Of a DNA stretch of 14,712 nt, positions 1 through 6,738 are shown one piece after another. Source of the stretch: Aquimonas sp044377145. GTDB taxonomy: Bacteria; Pseudomonadota; Gammaproteobacteria; Xanthomonadales; Xanthomonadaceae. Within the stretch, counting starts at the first letter, position 1. Each line of letters opens with the position of its first letter. The stretch lies in assembly GCF_044377145.1 (NCBI RefSeq), contig NZ_JBILJQ010000100.1, forward strand, positions 1-14,712, read 5' to 3'. A program made the position numbers and the translations under genes. The notes under the pieces were generated by a model. It saw only the letters and a list, made by a program, of their open reading frames with translations, was not told the DNA's origin and did not search any database.

Positions 1-1
1 C

Positions 2-79
2 ATCGTGACCCTGCCCAGTGAACTCGGAAGCAACGAGATCGCAAGCATGAGCGAATCCGCCACTCAGGAGAACGAATGA
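2..79 (+). CDS. C-terminal tail of an unrecognised protein (partial)
   Basis: An open frame enters from the left edge and ends at a TGA at 77-79. The last 25 codons end in the acidic residues SESATQENE. The product is not recognised. Its stop overlaps the ATG of a second frame (ATGA at 76-79), and a GGAG at 67-70 sits five bases before that ATG, the usual layout of translationally coupled genes. The same tail recurs in the right repeat on the other strand. Since only about 25 residues are visible, the frame is supported mainly by the overlap and the ribosome binding site. Confidence 0.4.
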   Translation: MVTLPSELGSNEIASMSESATQENE

Positions 80-125
80 CAGCTATCTGGTGAACAGGCT
101 GTCTCAAAGGGGTTGACGCGTTCCG
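3..125 (+). repeat. Left copy of a 123-bp perfect inverted repeat
   Basis: Bases 3-125 are the exact reverse complement of 14590-14712; I compared them base by base and found no mismatch. The copies part at 125/126: the left continues into the 3' end of a phasin-like gene, the right into a small open frame. Because the match runs to the window edge on the right and within two bases of the edge on the left, the true repeat is probably longer than what is visible. It contains the tail of one gene, an ATGA overlap and the start of a second gene, so it is ordinary coding DNA and not a transposon end. No transposase lies between the copies. It may be a real duplication or inversion boundary, or a contig end or chimera artefact. 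Confidence 0.95.
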
Positions 126-355
126 ATGCGGGTGCGGGCGCTGTCGAGGACTTCGCCAATGCGACTGCCCACAGCGCCGAGCTCCAGCTGTACACGTTCG
201 CTCAGGTTGCGGCGACGCGCATCGAGCGTGCTCAGGGTCTTCAGGCCGTTGCGGCGGGCGATCGCCACCACACCCAAACCGGCCAACACCAGATCGCGGG
301 CGGACAGCAGGCTGGGCGCCGGCTGATTGTGACGACGGGCTTTGATCTGCTTCAT
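104..355 (-). CDS. Phasin-like small protein, probably truncated at its C-terminus
   Basis: This 83-residue protein has a basic N-terminus (MKQIKARRH) followed by RDLVLAGLGVVAIARRNG and a charged helical tail. The LAGLG-x-x-x-x-A pattern followed by amphipathic helix resembles the start of the PHA granule-associated phasin family (PF05597), whose members bind polyester granules; the match is by eye and tentative. The start at 355 is chosen for AGGAG seven bases upstream; longer in-frame starts lack a site. The last codons (TRQPL and stop) lie inside the 123-bp repeat that begins at 125, so the natural C-terminus has probably been replaced. Phasins of this family are usually longer than 100 residues, which fits truncation. 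It is divergent from the TPR-type gene. Confidence 0.55.
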   Translation of the reverse strand: MKQIKARRHNQPAPSLLSARDLVLAGLGVVAIARRNGLKTLSTLDARRRNLSERVQLELGAVGSRIGEVLDSARTRIGTRQPL

Positions 356-426
356 GCGCTTGCTCCTGTGATGACGGTCGTCGGCTGACGCCCGCGGCAC
401 CGCATCGGCGCCGCCGCGCATGCTAG

Positions 427-446
427 GTTTGTGCGATAGAACAAAC
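427..446. promoter_or_regulatory. Operator-like inverted repeat between divergent genes
   Basis: GTTTGT at 427-432 and ACAAAC at 441-446 are perfect inverted half-sites around an 8-base spacer. They lie in the 124-base gap between the phasin-like gene (-) and the TPR-type gene (+), and the stretch 424-452 is AT-richer than its surroundings. This is the usual shape and place for a dimeric repressor site controlling one or both genes. No regulator gene is nearby and no clear -35/-10 pair could be assigned. Confidence 0.3.
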
Positions 447-479
447 ACACTACGCGCACTGCGCATCGGGAGGATTCGG

Positions 480-1328
480 ATGGCCAAGACCAAAGCGTGG
501 GCGGAATTTCCGCACGACAGCAAGCCCTTCGACTACACCGGCGCCAAGCTGGAAAAAGCTTGGGCCAAGCTGCACGCAGGCGACTGCGAGCCCTTCCCTG
601 ATGACGCGGACGTCGCCGGCAGCGTCAAGGCCGCCAAGCTTTCAGTTGATGCGGCCGACGCCGCGGCCACCCTGCAGGAAGCCTGGCGCGCCTTTCACTC
701 GGGCGATTTTCAACAAGCATTCGAACTGGGCGAGTCGCTCGGCGTGCTGGGCGCCTCGGTCGCGGTGAAGGCCGGTGGCATTCACGGCAGCCATCTGCTG
801 GATTCCGACGCGGCCAAGCTCAAGCGCTACGAGCAGTTGGTAGCCCTTGCCGAAGTGGCTGCGCAGGCCCTGCCGAAGCGCGCCAACAGCCACTTCCGGC
901 GCGCGTTCGCAATCGGTCGCTACAGCCAGAGCATCTCGATCGCCAAGGCCCTGACCCAGGGACTGGCGGGCAAGGTCAAGGAAAGCCTTGACGCCACACT
1001 GAAGCTCGCTCCCAAGCATGCCGAGGCGCACACCGCACTGGGCCTGTACCACGCCGAGATCATCAACAAGGTCGGCAGCATGCTCGGCGGCCTGACCTAT
1101 GGCGCCAAAGCCGCCACCGGTGAAAAGCACCTGGCCACCGCGATCGAGCTGACGCCCGACTCGCCAATCGCCCACATCGAGTACGGCAACGGCCTGATGC
1201 TGCTGTACGGCGACAAGCGCGAGGATGACGCAGCCGCGGCCTACGAGCGCGCGGGCAAGCTCAAGCCGAAGGATGCCATGGAGAAGCTCGACGCCGAGTT
1301 CGCACGCAGCCAGATCGAGGACGATTGA
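480..1328 (+). CDS. Cytoplasmic TPR-like hypothetical protein
   Basis: The product has 282 residues, no signal peptide and no membrane segment. It is rich in Ala, Lys and Leu and is built of helical pairs. Two stretches look like tetratricopeptide repeats: ESLDATLKLAPKHAEAHTAL near residue 180 and, after HLATAIELTPDSPIAHIEYG near 220, a further helix pair ending AYERAGKLKPKD. TPR folds hold protein partners; no catalytic motif is visible and the partner is unknown. The start at 480 is chosen over an in-frame ATG at 420 because GGGAGG lies just upstream and the extra 20 residues (arginine-rich, from the AT-rich promoter region) look non-coding. It stands alone, with its downstream neighbour facing it. 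Confidence 0.85.
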   Translation: MAKTKAWAEFPHDSKPFDYTGAKLEKAWAKLHAGDCEPFPDDADVAGSVKAAKLSVDAADAAATLQEAWRAFHSGDFQQAFELGESLGVLGASVAVKAGGIHGSHLLDSDAAKLKRYEQLVALAEVAAQALPKRANSHFRRAFAIGRYSQSISIAKALTQGLAGKVKESLDATLKLAPKHAEAHTALGLYHAEIINKVGSMLGGLTYGAKAATGEKHLATAIELTPDSPIAHIEYGNGLMLLYGDKREDDAAAAYERAGKLKPKDAMEKLDAEFARSQIEDD

Positions 1329-1464
1329 ACAGGCTTCGAGGAAGCAAAAATCAGCGCCGCGCAGTGGGAGGCTCCGCTGTCACCACGCTCGGGCACGATC
1401 GTCGCCCAACCAACGCGAGTGACGCCCGGACTTCGACCGAAGCCGGACGGCTCGGTGCGCCGCA

Positions 1465-1491
1465 GGGTAGATGAGCGCAGCGCATCTACCC
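1465..1491. repeat. REP-like palindrome in a convergent gap
   Basis: GGGTAGATG (1465-1473) and CATCTACCC (1483-1491) form a 9-bp perfect stem around AGCGCAGCG, which can pair further internally. It lies in the 276-base gap between the ends of two convergent genes (TPR-type stop at 1328, cytochrome c stop at 1605). Palindromes of this type with a GCGCAGCG-like centre recur between genes in many Xanthomonadales and other gammaproteobacteria. It may also end or stabilise transcripts from either side; no T-run follows it. The rest of 1329-1604 shows only short hairpins and no reading frame I can support. Confidence 0.6.
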
Positions 1492-1604
1492 GCGGGTCCG
1501 CAGGATGCAGCCACACTCAAAGAAGCCAACGATGCGCGCGTGACCCGCGCCCATCGACTTCGACCACAGAAAACCGCCCGGTTCCCACCGGCACTACACG
1601 GCCG

Positions 1605-2009
1605 CTACTTCAACGAAGCGAGATACGCGACCATCGCCTGCAGGTCTTCCTGCGGCAGTTCGGCATAGGGGCGCTTGGCATTGATGGCGCGCGGTGCGAG
1701 GTCGTCCCGCACGGCCTCGTCGGCGGTGGCGAAGTGCAGGATCTCCGTCGCGGACAGGCGGGCGCCGACTCCATCCAGCGGGCTGCGCGGGCTGCCTTCG
1801 CCGGCGATCGAGTGACAGCGCAGGCAATCATTCGCCAGCACCACTTCACGACCGCGGGTGAGCAGCGCGGCGTCGGCGCCATCCGCGCCCATCGTCAAGG
1901 CCAGCACGGGGCCGGCGGGTGGGTTCTGCACGGCGGCGAAAGCGGCAGACAGCAGCACGACCATCAGACCGGTGAAGGCGGCGATTCGGCGGGCCCAGAG
2001 TTCTCGCAT
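1605..2009 (-). CDS. Monoheme c-type cytochrome, secreted
   Basis: The 134-residue product has an N-terminal signal or anchor (basic MRELWARR, then a hydrophobic run at 9-27). One heme site, CLRCH, is at 62-66, followed by a PLDGVGARLSATE segment and a C-terminal helix DLQAMVAYLASL, the fold pattern of small class I cytochromes c. The usual distal Met of the Met-Pro loop is missing: the aligned segment reads NAKRPYAEL. His92 or Lys112 could be the sixth ligand, or the site is open. GGAGA sits five bases before the ATG. It follows the membrane reductase by 54 bases on the same strand and is probably cotranscribed. Its likely role is a periplasmic electron shuttle between that reductase and the decaheme cytochrome, which is an inference from context. 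Confidence 0.88.
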   Translation of the reverse strand: MRELWARRIAAFTGLMVVLLSAAFAAVQNPPAGPVLALTMGADGADAALLTRGREVVLANDCLRCHSIAGEGSPRSPLDGVGARLSATEILHFATADEAVRDDLAPRAINAKRPYAELPQEDLQAMVAYLASLK

Positions 2010-2063
2010 GGTGTATCTCCTGGCGATGGCGGGAAGCGTTGTAGTGGATGGCGTTGAGAAGGA

Positions 2064-3404
2064 TCAGGCGAGATCGAAGATCTCGGAGTGCAGGCGCGAC
2101 AGCGGTACACCCAGGCTTTCGAGGCTTCGCTCGGACAGACGAATCATCGGTTCGGGACCGCACACGAAACAGTGCAGGCGATCGCGCTGACCAGGAAGGT
2201 GGCGGTTCAAAACCTCGGCGGTGATGAAGCCACGTTCGCCGACCCAGCCCTCGGGCGGATCGCCCAGTACGTGCACCAGTTTGAGCGACAAGACCTGCTG
2301 CAGGGCTTCGAGCTCTTCGCGAAACACGATGCGATCGAAAGTTCGGTTGCCATAGAACAGCCACAGCGGACGCTGCTCGCCCTGATCTGCAAGCCAGCGC
2401 AACAGACTTATCACCGGTGCGATGCCGACGCCGCCGGCAATAAAGACCAAGCCAGGCGCGTCCTCGTGGCCCTCCACGCCGAAGTTGCCGTAGGGGCCGT
2501 CCACCCAAGCGCGCTCGCCAGGCTGGATCTGGCTGATCGTGCGGGTGAAGTCGCCGAGCTCCTTGATGGTGAACTCGAGCCGGCCTGGCCGGCTGGGGCT
2601 GGACGCGATCGAGAACGGGTGTTCGCGCATGCCGAAGGGTGTGGCGCGCAGGCTGAGCCAGACGAACTGTCCGGCGCGATAGTCGAAGCCGCGACTTTCT
2701 TCGGGTTCCAGCGCAAGCGTCCAGCTGCGCCCGCGCTCGGGCCGAACCTCGATGACCTTCCAAGGCCGGCGCATCAGGGCCACGGGCCTGAGCAGGCGCA
2801 CGTAAAGCACCAGGCCCAGCCAGAACGCGCCGAGCGCAATCCACAGCGCGTACTTCCACTCGACTTCGAGATAGCTGCCCGAGCCCAGCACGTGGACGAA
2901 CGAGGCGACCAGGCCGAGCACGGCCAGCACCACGTGCACGCGGCGCCAGCGGTCGTACTCAAGGCGCAACCGCTTGCGCCACAGCGAGCTGGCCACCAAT
3001 ACGAGGAAGGCGAACAGCGCGACCCAGCCGGCACTCATGTAAAGGGGTGCGGCAGTGAAATCGATCCGCCCCACCGTCGCCGGAAAGCGCAGCAGCAGGA
3101 TCAGCGCGTGCGCGACCAGCAGCGCAACCGCGATCGATGCCAGATAGCGGTGGAAGTAATAGATGAGATCAATACCGAAGGGTGCCGTCGCGCGCCGAAA
3201 GCGCGCGGTCAGCGCGAACTGCAGGCCCATCATGGCCAGCGAGGCATAGCCCAGCGCCAGCGCGAAATCCCACCAGAAGCCGCCCGGCCGAGGGCGCTCA
3301 CCCAGCAACAGCAGGCCCAGCGGCGCGATCACCAGCGTGACGTAGACGCACAGCCAGAACGCGCCGCGCAGCGGGAGTGCCGTCGGCTGACCGCGATGCC
3401 TCAT
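2064..3404 (-). CDS. NOX/FRE-type membrane reductase (heme b, FAD, NAD(P)H)
   Basis: The 446-residue protein has a membrane half and a flavin reductase half. Two H-x13-H pairs (His85/His99 and His157/His171) on neighbouring helices are the bis-heme b signature of the ferric reductase/NADPH oxidase family. The cytoplasmic half has an FAD site HPFSIAS (262-268), a nucleotide-binding AGGVGIAP (323-330) and a C-terminal CGPEPM (415-420). The family moves electrons from NAD(P)H through FAD and two hemes across the inner membrane to an acceptor outside; here the monoheme cytochrome downstream is a natural partner. The start at 3404 is preferred because GGAGAG precedes it; an in-frame ATG at 3416 lacks a site and would add four residues. 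It diverges from the decaheme operon. Confidence 0.92.
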   Translation of the reverse strand: MRHRGQPTALPLRGAFWLCVYVTLVIAPLGLLLLGERPRPGGFWWDFALALGYASLAMMGLQFALTARFRRATAPFGIDLIYYFHRYLASIAVALLVAHALILLLRFPATVGRIDFTAAPLYMSAGWVALFAFLVLVASSLWRKRLRLEYDRWRRVHVVLAVLGLVASFVHVLGSGSYLEVEWKYALWIALGAFWLGLVLYVRLLRPVALMRRPWKVIEVRPERGRSWTLALEPEESRGFDYRAGQFVWLSLRATPFGMREHPFSIASSPSRPGRLEFTIKELGDFTRTISQIQPGERAWVDGPYGNFGVEGHEDAPGLVFIAGGVGIAPVISLLRWLADQGEQRPLWLFYGNRTFDRIVFREELEALQQVLSLKLVHVLGDPPEGWVGERGFITAEVLNRHLPGQRDRLHCFVCGPEPMIRLSERSLESLGVPLSRLHSEIFDLA

Positions 3405-3460
3405 GCCTCTCTCCATTGCGAAGGGCCACCATGAGGATGCCTACATCGGCAGCAGTGCTT

Positions 3461-3474
3461 CTGATCTGGATCAA
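3461..3474. promoter_or_regulatory. FNR/CRP-family binding site
   Basis: The sequence CTGAT-CTGG-ATCAA matches the FNR consensus TTGAT-N4-ATCAA at 9 of 10 fixed positions. Its centre is at 3467.5, between the divergent reductase and decaheme cytochrome genes. Measured from a predicted +1 at 3509 the centre is at -41.5, the class II activator position. FNR-type regulators activate anaerobic respiration genes, which suits an electron-export locus. The regulator itself is not in the window, so FNR, Anr-like and other family members with this half-site cannot be told apart. Confidence 0.7.
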
Positions 3475-3496
3475 ACCCAGCCGCGCTCCCTGTGTC

Positions 3497-3502
3497 TACG
3501 CT
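3497..3502 (+). promoter_or_regulatory. Predicted -10 of the decaheme cytochrome promoter
   Basis: TACGCT (TATAAT-like at T1, A2 and T6) sits where an FNR class II promoter needs its -10 given the box at 3461-3474. It would give a start of transcription near 3509 and a 25-base leader containing the GGGAGAG ribosome binding site at 3522-3528. No -35 is needed at such promoters. This is a prediction from spacing; the hexamer alone is weak. Confidence 0.45.
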
Positions 3503-3533
3503 CGACCAGTGATCAGTGCACGGGAGAGCATCC

Positions 3534-4463
3534 ATGCGTCCGTTCGAGGCTCGGCCACTCGGTCCTCTCTGGGTGAAGCTCATCGCCACGCTGTGGTTGG
3601 CTGTAGTCGGAGTCAGCGCGCACGCTCAACTGCCCGAGTCGGCGGACAACTGCCTTGCCTGTCACGACGATCCGCAGCTCAACGCCGTGCTGCACGGGCC
3701 GCATGCAGTGCTCTCGGACTCGCGCAACCGCTTCGCTGAGCAGGGCTGCGGCAGCTGCCACGGCGCCAGCGAGGAACACATGCGGCGACCACCGCGCGGT
3801 GAGCCGCGGGCGGCTACCGATATCCGCTTCGTCAAAGGCGAAGGCGGCGGCGCGGGAGATGCGGTGTGTCTCGATTGCCACCACGGCAATGCCTTGCACT
3901 GGACTGCCAGCGCCCATGCCGACGCAGGGCTGGCCTGTGTCGACTGCCATCGTCTGCACACGCTCGACGATCCCATGTCGAGCGCAGAAGCCGAGGTCGA
4001 ACACTGCGCGAGCTGCCATCGCAAGGAGCATGCCGAATTCATGAAGGTCTCGGCGCATCCGCTGGACGCCGGTCGCATGCAGTGCAGCGACTGCCACGCC
4101 GCGCACGGCAGCGCCACGCCGGCCGCACTGACCCGACCGACGATCAACGAAACCTGCCACGAATGCCATGCCGAGATGCGCGGGCCCTTTCTGTGGGAGC
4201 ACCCACCGGCACGCGAGGACTGCATGAGCTGCCACACGCCGCACGGCTCTGCGCACGGCGCCCTGCTCAAGCAGCGCACGCCCTTCCTGTGCCAGCAGTG
4301 CCATCTGGCGCAGTTCCATCCCAGCACGGCGCTGTCAGGCACCGGCCTGTCAGGCAGTAGCCTGCCCTCGGGTTCGACCTCGCTGATGGGCCAGGACTGT
4401 CTCAACTGCCATCAGCAGGTGCACGGCAGCAATCACCCGTCCGGCGTCGGCGCCACCCGCTAG
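3534..4463 (+). CDS. Decaheme cytochrome c, MtrA/PioA/DmsE family
   Basis: The 309-residue product has a signal peptide (hydrophobic 12-29, cleavage likely after AHA at 29-31). Ten CXXCH heme sites follow in order: CLACH (40-44), CGSCH, CLDCH, CVDCH, CASCH, CSDCH, CHECH, CMSCH, CQQCH and CLNCH. Many extra histidines supply distal ligands. The C-terminal QVHGSNHPSG is typical of the DmsE/MtrA family. These proteins form a heme wire that plugs into an outer-membrane barrel and passes electrons between periplasm and exterior. The start at 3534 is chosen for GGGAGAG five bases upstream and a proper signal peptide; a GTG or other start at 3516 would add six residues. The barrel gene follows after 10 bases. 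Confidence 0.96.
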   Translation: MRPFEARPLGPLWVKLIATLWLAVVGVSAHAQLPESADNCLACHDDPQLNAVLHGPHAVLSDSRNRFAEQGCGSCHGASEEHMRRPPRGEPRAATDIRFVKGEGGGAGDAVCLDCHHGNALHWTASAHADAGLACVDCHRLHTLDDPMSSAEAEVEHCASCHRKEHAEFMKVSAHPLDAGRMQCSDCHAAHGSATPAALTRPTINETCHECHAEMRGPFLWEHPPAREDCMSCHTPHGSAHGALLKQRTPFLCQQCHLAQFHPSTALSGTGLSGSSLPSGSTSLMGQDCLNCHQQVHGSNHPSGVGATR

Positions 4464-4473
4464 GAGAACGACC

Positions 4474-6702
4474 ATGCGCAGCACGTTCGCTCCCCTGCCG
4501 TTCGCGATTGCACTCGGTCTTGGCCTCAGTGGCGCCTGGTCTGCACAGGCCGACGACGCGGACGCCACCGCGTGGATGCCTGTCGACAGCGGCTGCCACA
4601 GCGTGGTGTTGACCGCGGCGCTCGCAAGCGATGATCCCTTCCGCCGCGGCGATTTGGCCGGTCGCCGCCAGAACGCGGGCACGCTCGGTCTGCTCGATCT
4701 GCTGCTGTGCAAACCGCAGTCACCAGAGTCGTCGCGCTTCTGGCGCGTCGAAGCGCACGACGCAGGTGGCCCGAAGCCGCGCGTTGCGGCGACCGTCGGC
4801 GAAGCCGGCCGCTGGCGCATCGAAGCCGAAAGCGCGCGGCTTTCCGATGGAATCGAACGGGTGAGTACGCCGCTGCGAGGCGACGGTCGCGGTCAGTTCG
4901 GCCTGCCTCAGGGCTGGGTGCCCGGCGCCACCACGGCGGCCATGCGCGAGCTGCTGCCCAGCCTGATTCCGGTCGAACTCGAACGCCGACGCGGCCACGC
5001 CGCAGTGCGCGGCAGCGCGGTCCTGGGCCCACACTGGCAGCTTGATGCACGCTATCGCGAAGTGCAGCAGTCGGGCCTGCGTCGCTTCGCTGCCGTCACC
5101 GGCAACACCGGTGGCAATTCGCGTTCGATCCTGCTGGCGGCTCCGCTGGATCAGCGCACGCGCACGGCTGATCTTGGCCTGCTGCACGCCGGGCCACGCC
5201 TGCAGCTGCGAACCGGCTTCTACCTCGCGCACTTCGACAACGCCATCGACGCTTTGGGTTGGCAGACGCCGTTCGCGCAGGTCGCCGGCTGGGCTGCGGG
5301 CTCAGGCTCGCCCGCGGTCAATCGCGCACAGCCAGCGCCTGACAACCGCTTTCATCAGCTGAGCTTGGCCGCAGGCTATGCGATCTCGCCCAGCCTTCGC
5401 CTCAATGCCGATCTCGCGCTCGGGCAGATGCGTCAGAACCAGAGCTTTCTGGACTACAGCGCTGCGCCTCAACTGCTGGCCGCGCTGTCGGTGCCATTGC
5501 CGCGAGCGGATCTCGGCGGCCGCATTGACAGCCGCATGCTGAGCCTGCGGCTCGCACAGCGCTCACTGAGCGCGCTGCGCTGGGACGCGCGCCTGCGCGT
5601 CGACGATCGCGACAACCGTACGCCAGTGAACGAGTACATCTACATCAGCGGTGACTCCGAACTGCAGAATGCGGCTGCCAACAGCGCGCGAAGGCGGTTC
5701 AACCTCGCGCCCGGCTCCCGCGACAGCCTGTATGCACTCGGCGCCGGCTGGCATCCCGATCGCAGCTTCGGTGTCGACGCCGAACTTGCGCACCAGTCCA
5801 TCGAGCGCACCACATCAGCACGCAGCGACAGCCGCGAGCAGCGGCTCACGCTCAAGCTTCGGCATCGCGCCTCGGACCGCTTCGACTACGGCTTGACGCT
5901 CGGCGGCGTGAATCGCGAGGGCTCGACTTATCTCGGCAGCCGCGACTTTGTCGATGCACACAGCCCCGAGTACGTGGCGAGCGTGCCCGGCGCCTTCGAG
6001 AATCTGCCGGGGCTGCGTCAGTACCACCTGGCAGATCGCCGGCGTCACCAGATCGGCGGCTTCGCCAGCCTGCAGCTGGGCGAGCGCAGCCAGTGGAACC
6101 TCAACCTCGGCGAGCTGCGCGATGACTATCGCGCGTCCGAGTTCGGCCTGACCGACAGCCGCATCCGCCATGTGCAGCTGGATCTCTCGCAGGGGCTGCC
6201 GGGAAACGTGTGGCTGCATGCCTTCGCCGGCCGCGAGTGGCTGGATGCCGCGCAACGTGGACGCGCGTTCCAGGGCGGAGCGAACCGCCTGAACCAGGCC
6301 AACGACCCCAACCGCAACTGGGCGGTAGACCATTCCGATCGGGTCGACAGCTTGGGCCTGGGCCTGTCGCATCGTGCGCCAGGCTCACGCCTGCGCCTGC
6401 GCGCCGACGCCAGCCTGAGCGATGCAGACGGCGTCCTCGAAGTGCGCACCGGCAGCGCGCTCACCAGCGCGCCCTTGCCCGATACCCGCGCCCGCCTGCT
6501 GCGTGCGGATCTCGGTCTCGACTACGCCCTGCGCGAAGGCCTGGAGCTGGGCTTGCACTTCCGCCTGGAGCGCTTCGACGGCGCCGACTTTGCGCAGGAC
6601 GACACGGCGCCCAACACGCTGGCGAATGTGATCCTGCTGGGCGACGAAAGCCCGGACTATCGGGCGCGGGCCTGGCTGCTGCGGCTGCTGTATCGGTTCT
6701 GA
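4474..6702 (+). CDS. MtrB/PioB-family decaheme-associated outer-membrane porin
   Basis: The 742-residue product has a signal peptide (hydrophobic 8-23, cleavage likely after AQA at 24-26) and a long body of alternating beta strands ending in LLRLLYRF, the C-terminal aromatic used for outer-membrane assembly. Length, architecture and position directly after a decaheme MtrA-type gene match the MtrB/PioB family, the barrel that surrounds MtrA and insulates its hemes through the outer membrane. The only cysteines are at 41 and 79; the N-terminal CXXC of Shewanella MtrB is absent. GGAG overlaps the stop of the cytochrome gene and lies seven bases before the ATG, so the two are translated as a pair. 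The family call rests on context as much as on sequence, which is poorly conserved here. Confidence 0.88.
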   Translation: MRSTFAPLPFAIALGLGLSGAWSAQADDADATAWMPVDSGCHSVVLTAALASDDPFRRGDLAGRRQNAGTLGLLDLLLCKPQSPESSRFWRVEAHDAGGPKPRVAATVGEAGRWRIEAESARLSDGIERVSTPLRGDGRGQFGLPQGWVPGATTAAMRELLPSLIPVELERRRGHAAVRGSAVLGPHWQLDARYREVQQSGLRRFAAVTGNTGGNSRSILLAAPLDQRTRTADLGLLHAGPRLQLRTGFYLAHFDNAIDALGWQTPFAQVAGWAAGSGSPAVNRAQPAPDNRFHQLSLAAGYAISPSLRLNADLALGQMRQNQSFLDYSAAPQLLAALSVPLPRADLGGRIDSRMLSLRLAQRSLSALRWDARLRVDDRDNRTPVNEYIYISGDSELQNAAANSARRRFNLAPGSRDSLYALGAGWHPDRSFGVDAELAHQSIERTTSARSDSREQRLTLKLRHRASDRFDYGLTLGGVNREGSTYLGSRDFVDAHSPEYVASVPGAFENLPGLRQYHLADRRRHQIGGFASLQLGERSQWNLNLGELRDDYRASEFGLTDSRIRHVQLDLSQGLPGNVWLHAFAGREWLDAAQRGRAFQGGANRLNQANDPNRNWAVDHSDRVDSLGLGLSHRAPGSRLRLRADASLSDADGVLEVRTGSALTSAPLPDTRARLLRADLGLDYALREGLELGLHFRLERFDGADFAQDDTAPNTLANVILLGDESPDYRARAWLLRLLYRF

Positions 6703-6738
6703 GCCAGCGAGGGTTTGCTCTGCCGAGTCGGGCTGAAC

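Noticed and set aside
420..479. Longer start for the TPR-type protein
   Set aside because: The extra residues come from the AT-rich promoter region, and the ribosome binding site serves the ATG at 480.
1333..1345. GCTTC-GAG-GAAGC hairpin followed by five A's as a terminator
   Set aside because: The plus strand has A's, not T's, after the stem, and on the minus strand the T's come before the stem.
2054..2067. Second FNR-like box TTGAG-AAGG-ATCAG ahead of the cytochrome c gene
   Set aside because: It overlaps the reductase stop codon, has no -10 at class II spacing, and the implied start would cut off the ribosome binding site.
2088..3434. 448-residue open frame opposite the membrane reductase
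   Set aside because: Shadow frame of low-complexity Gln/Arg-rich sequence; the minus strand carries the heme and flavin motifs.
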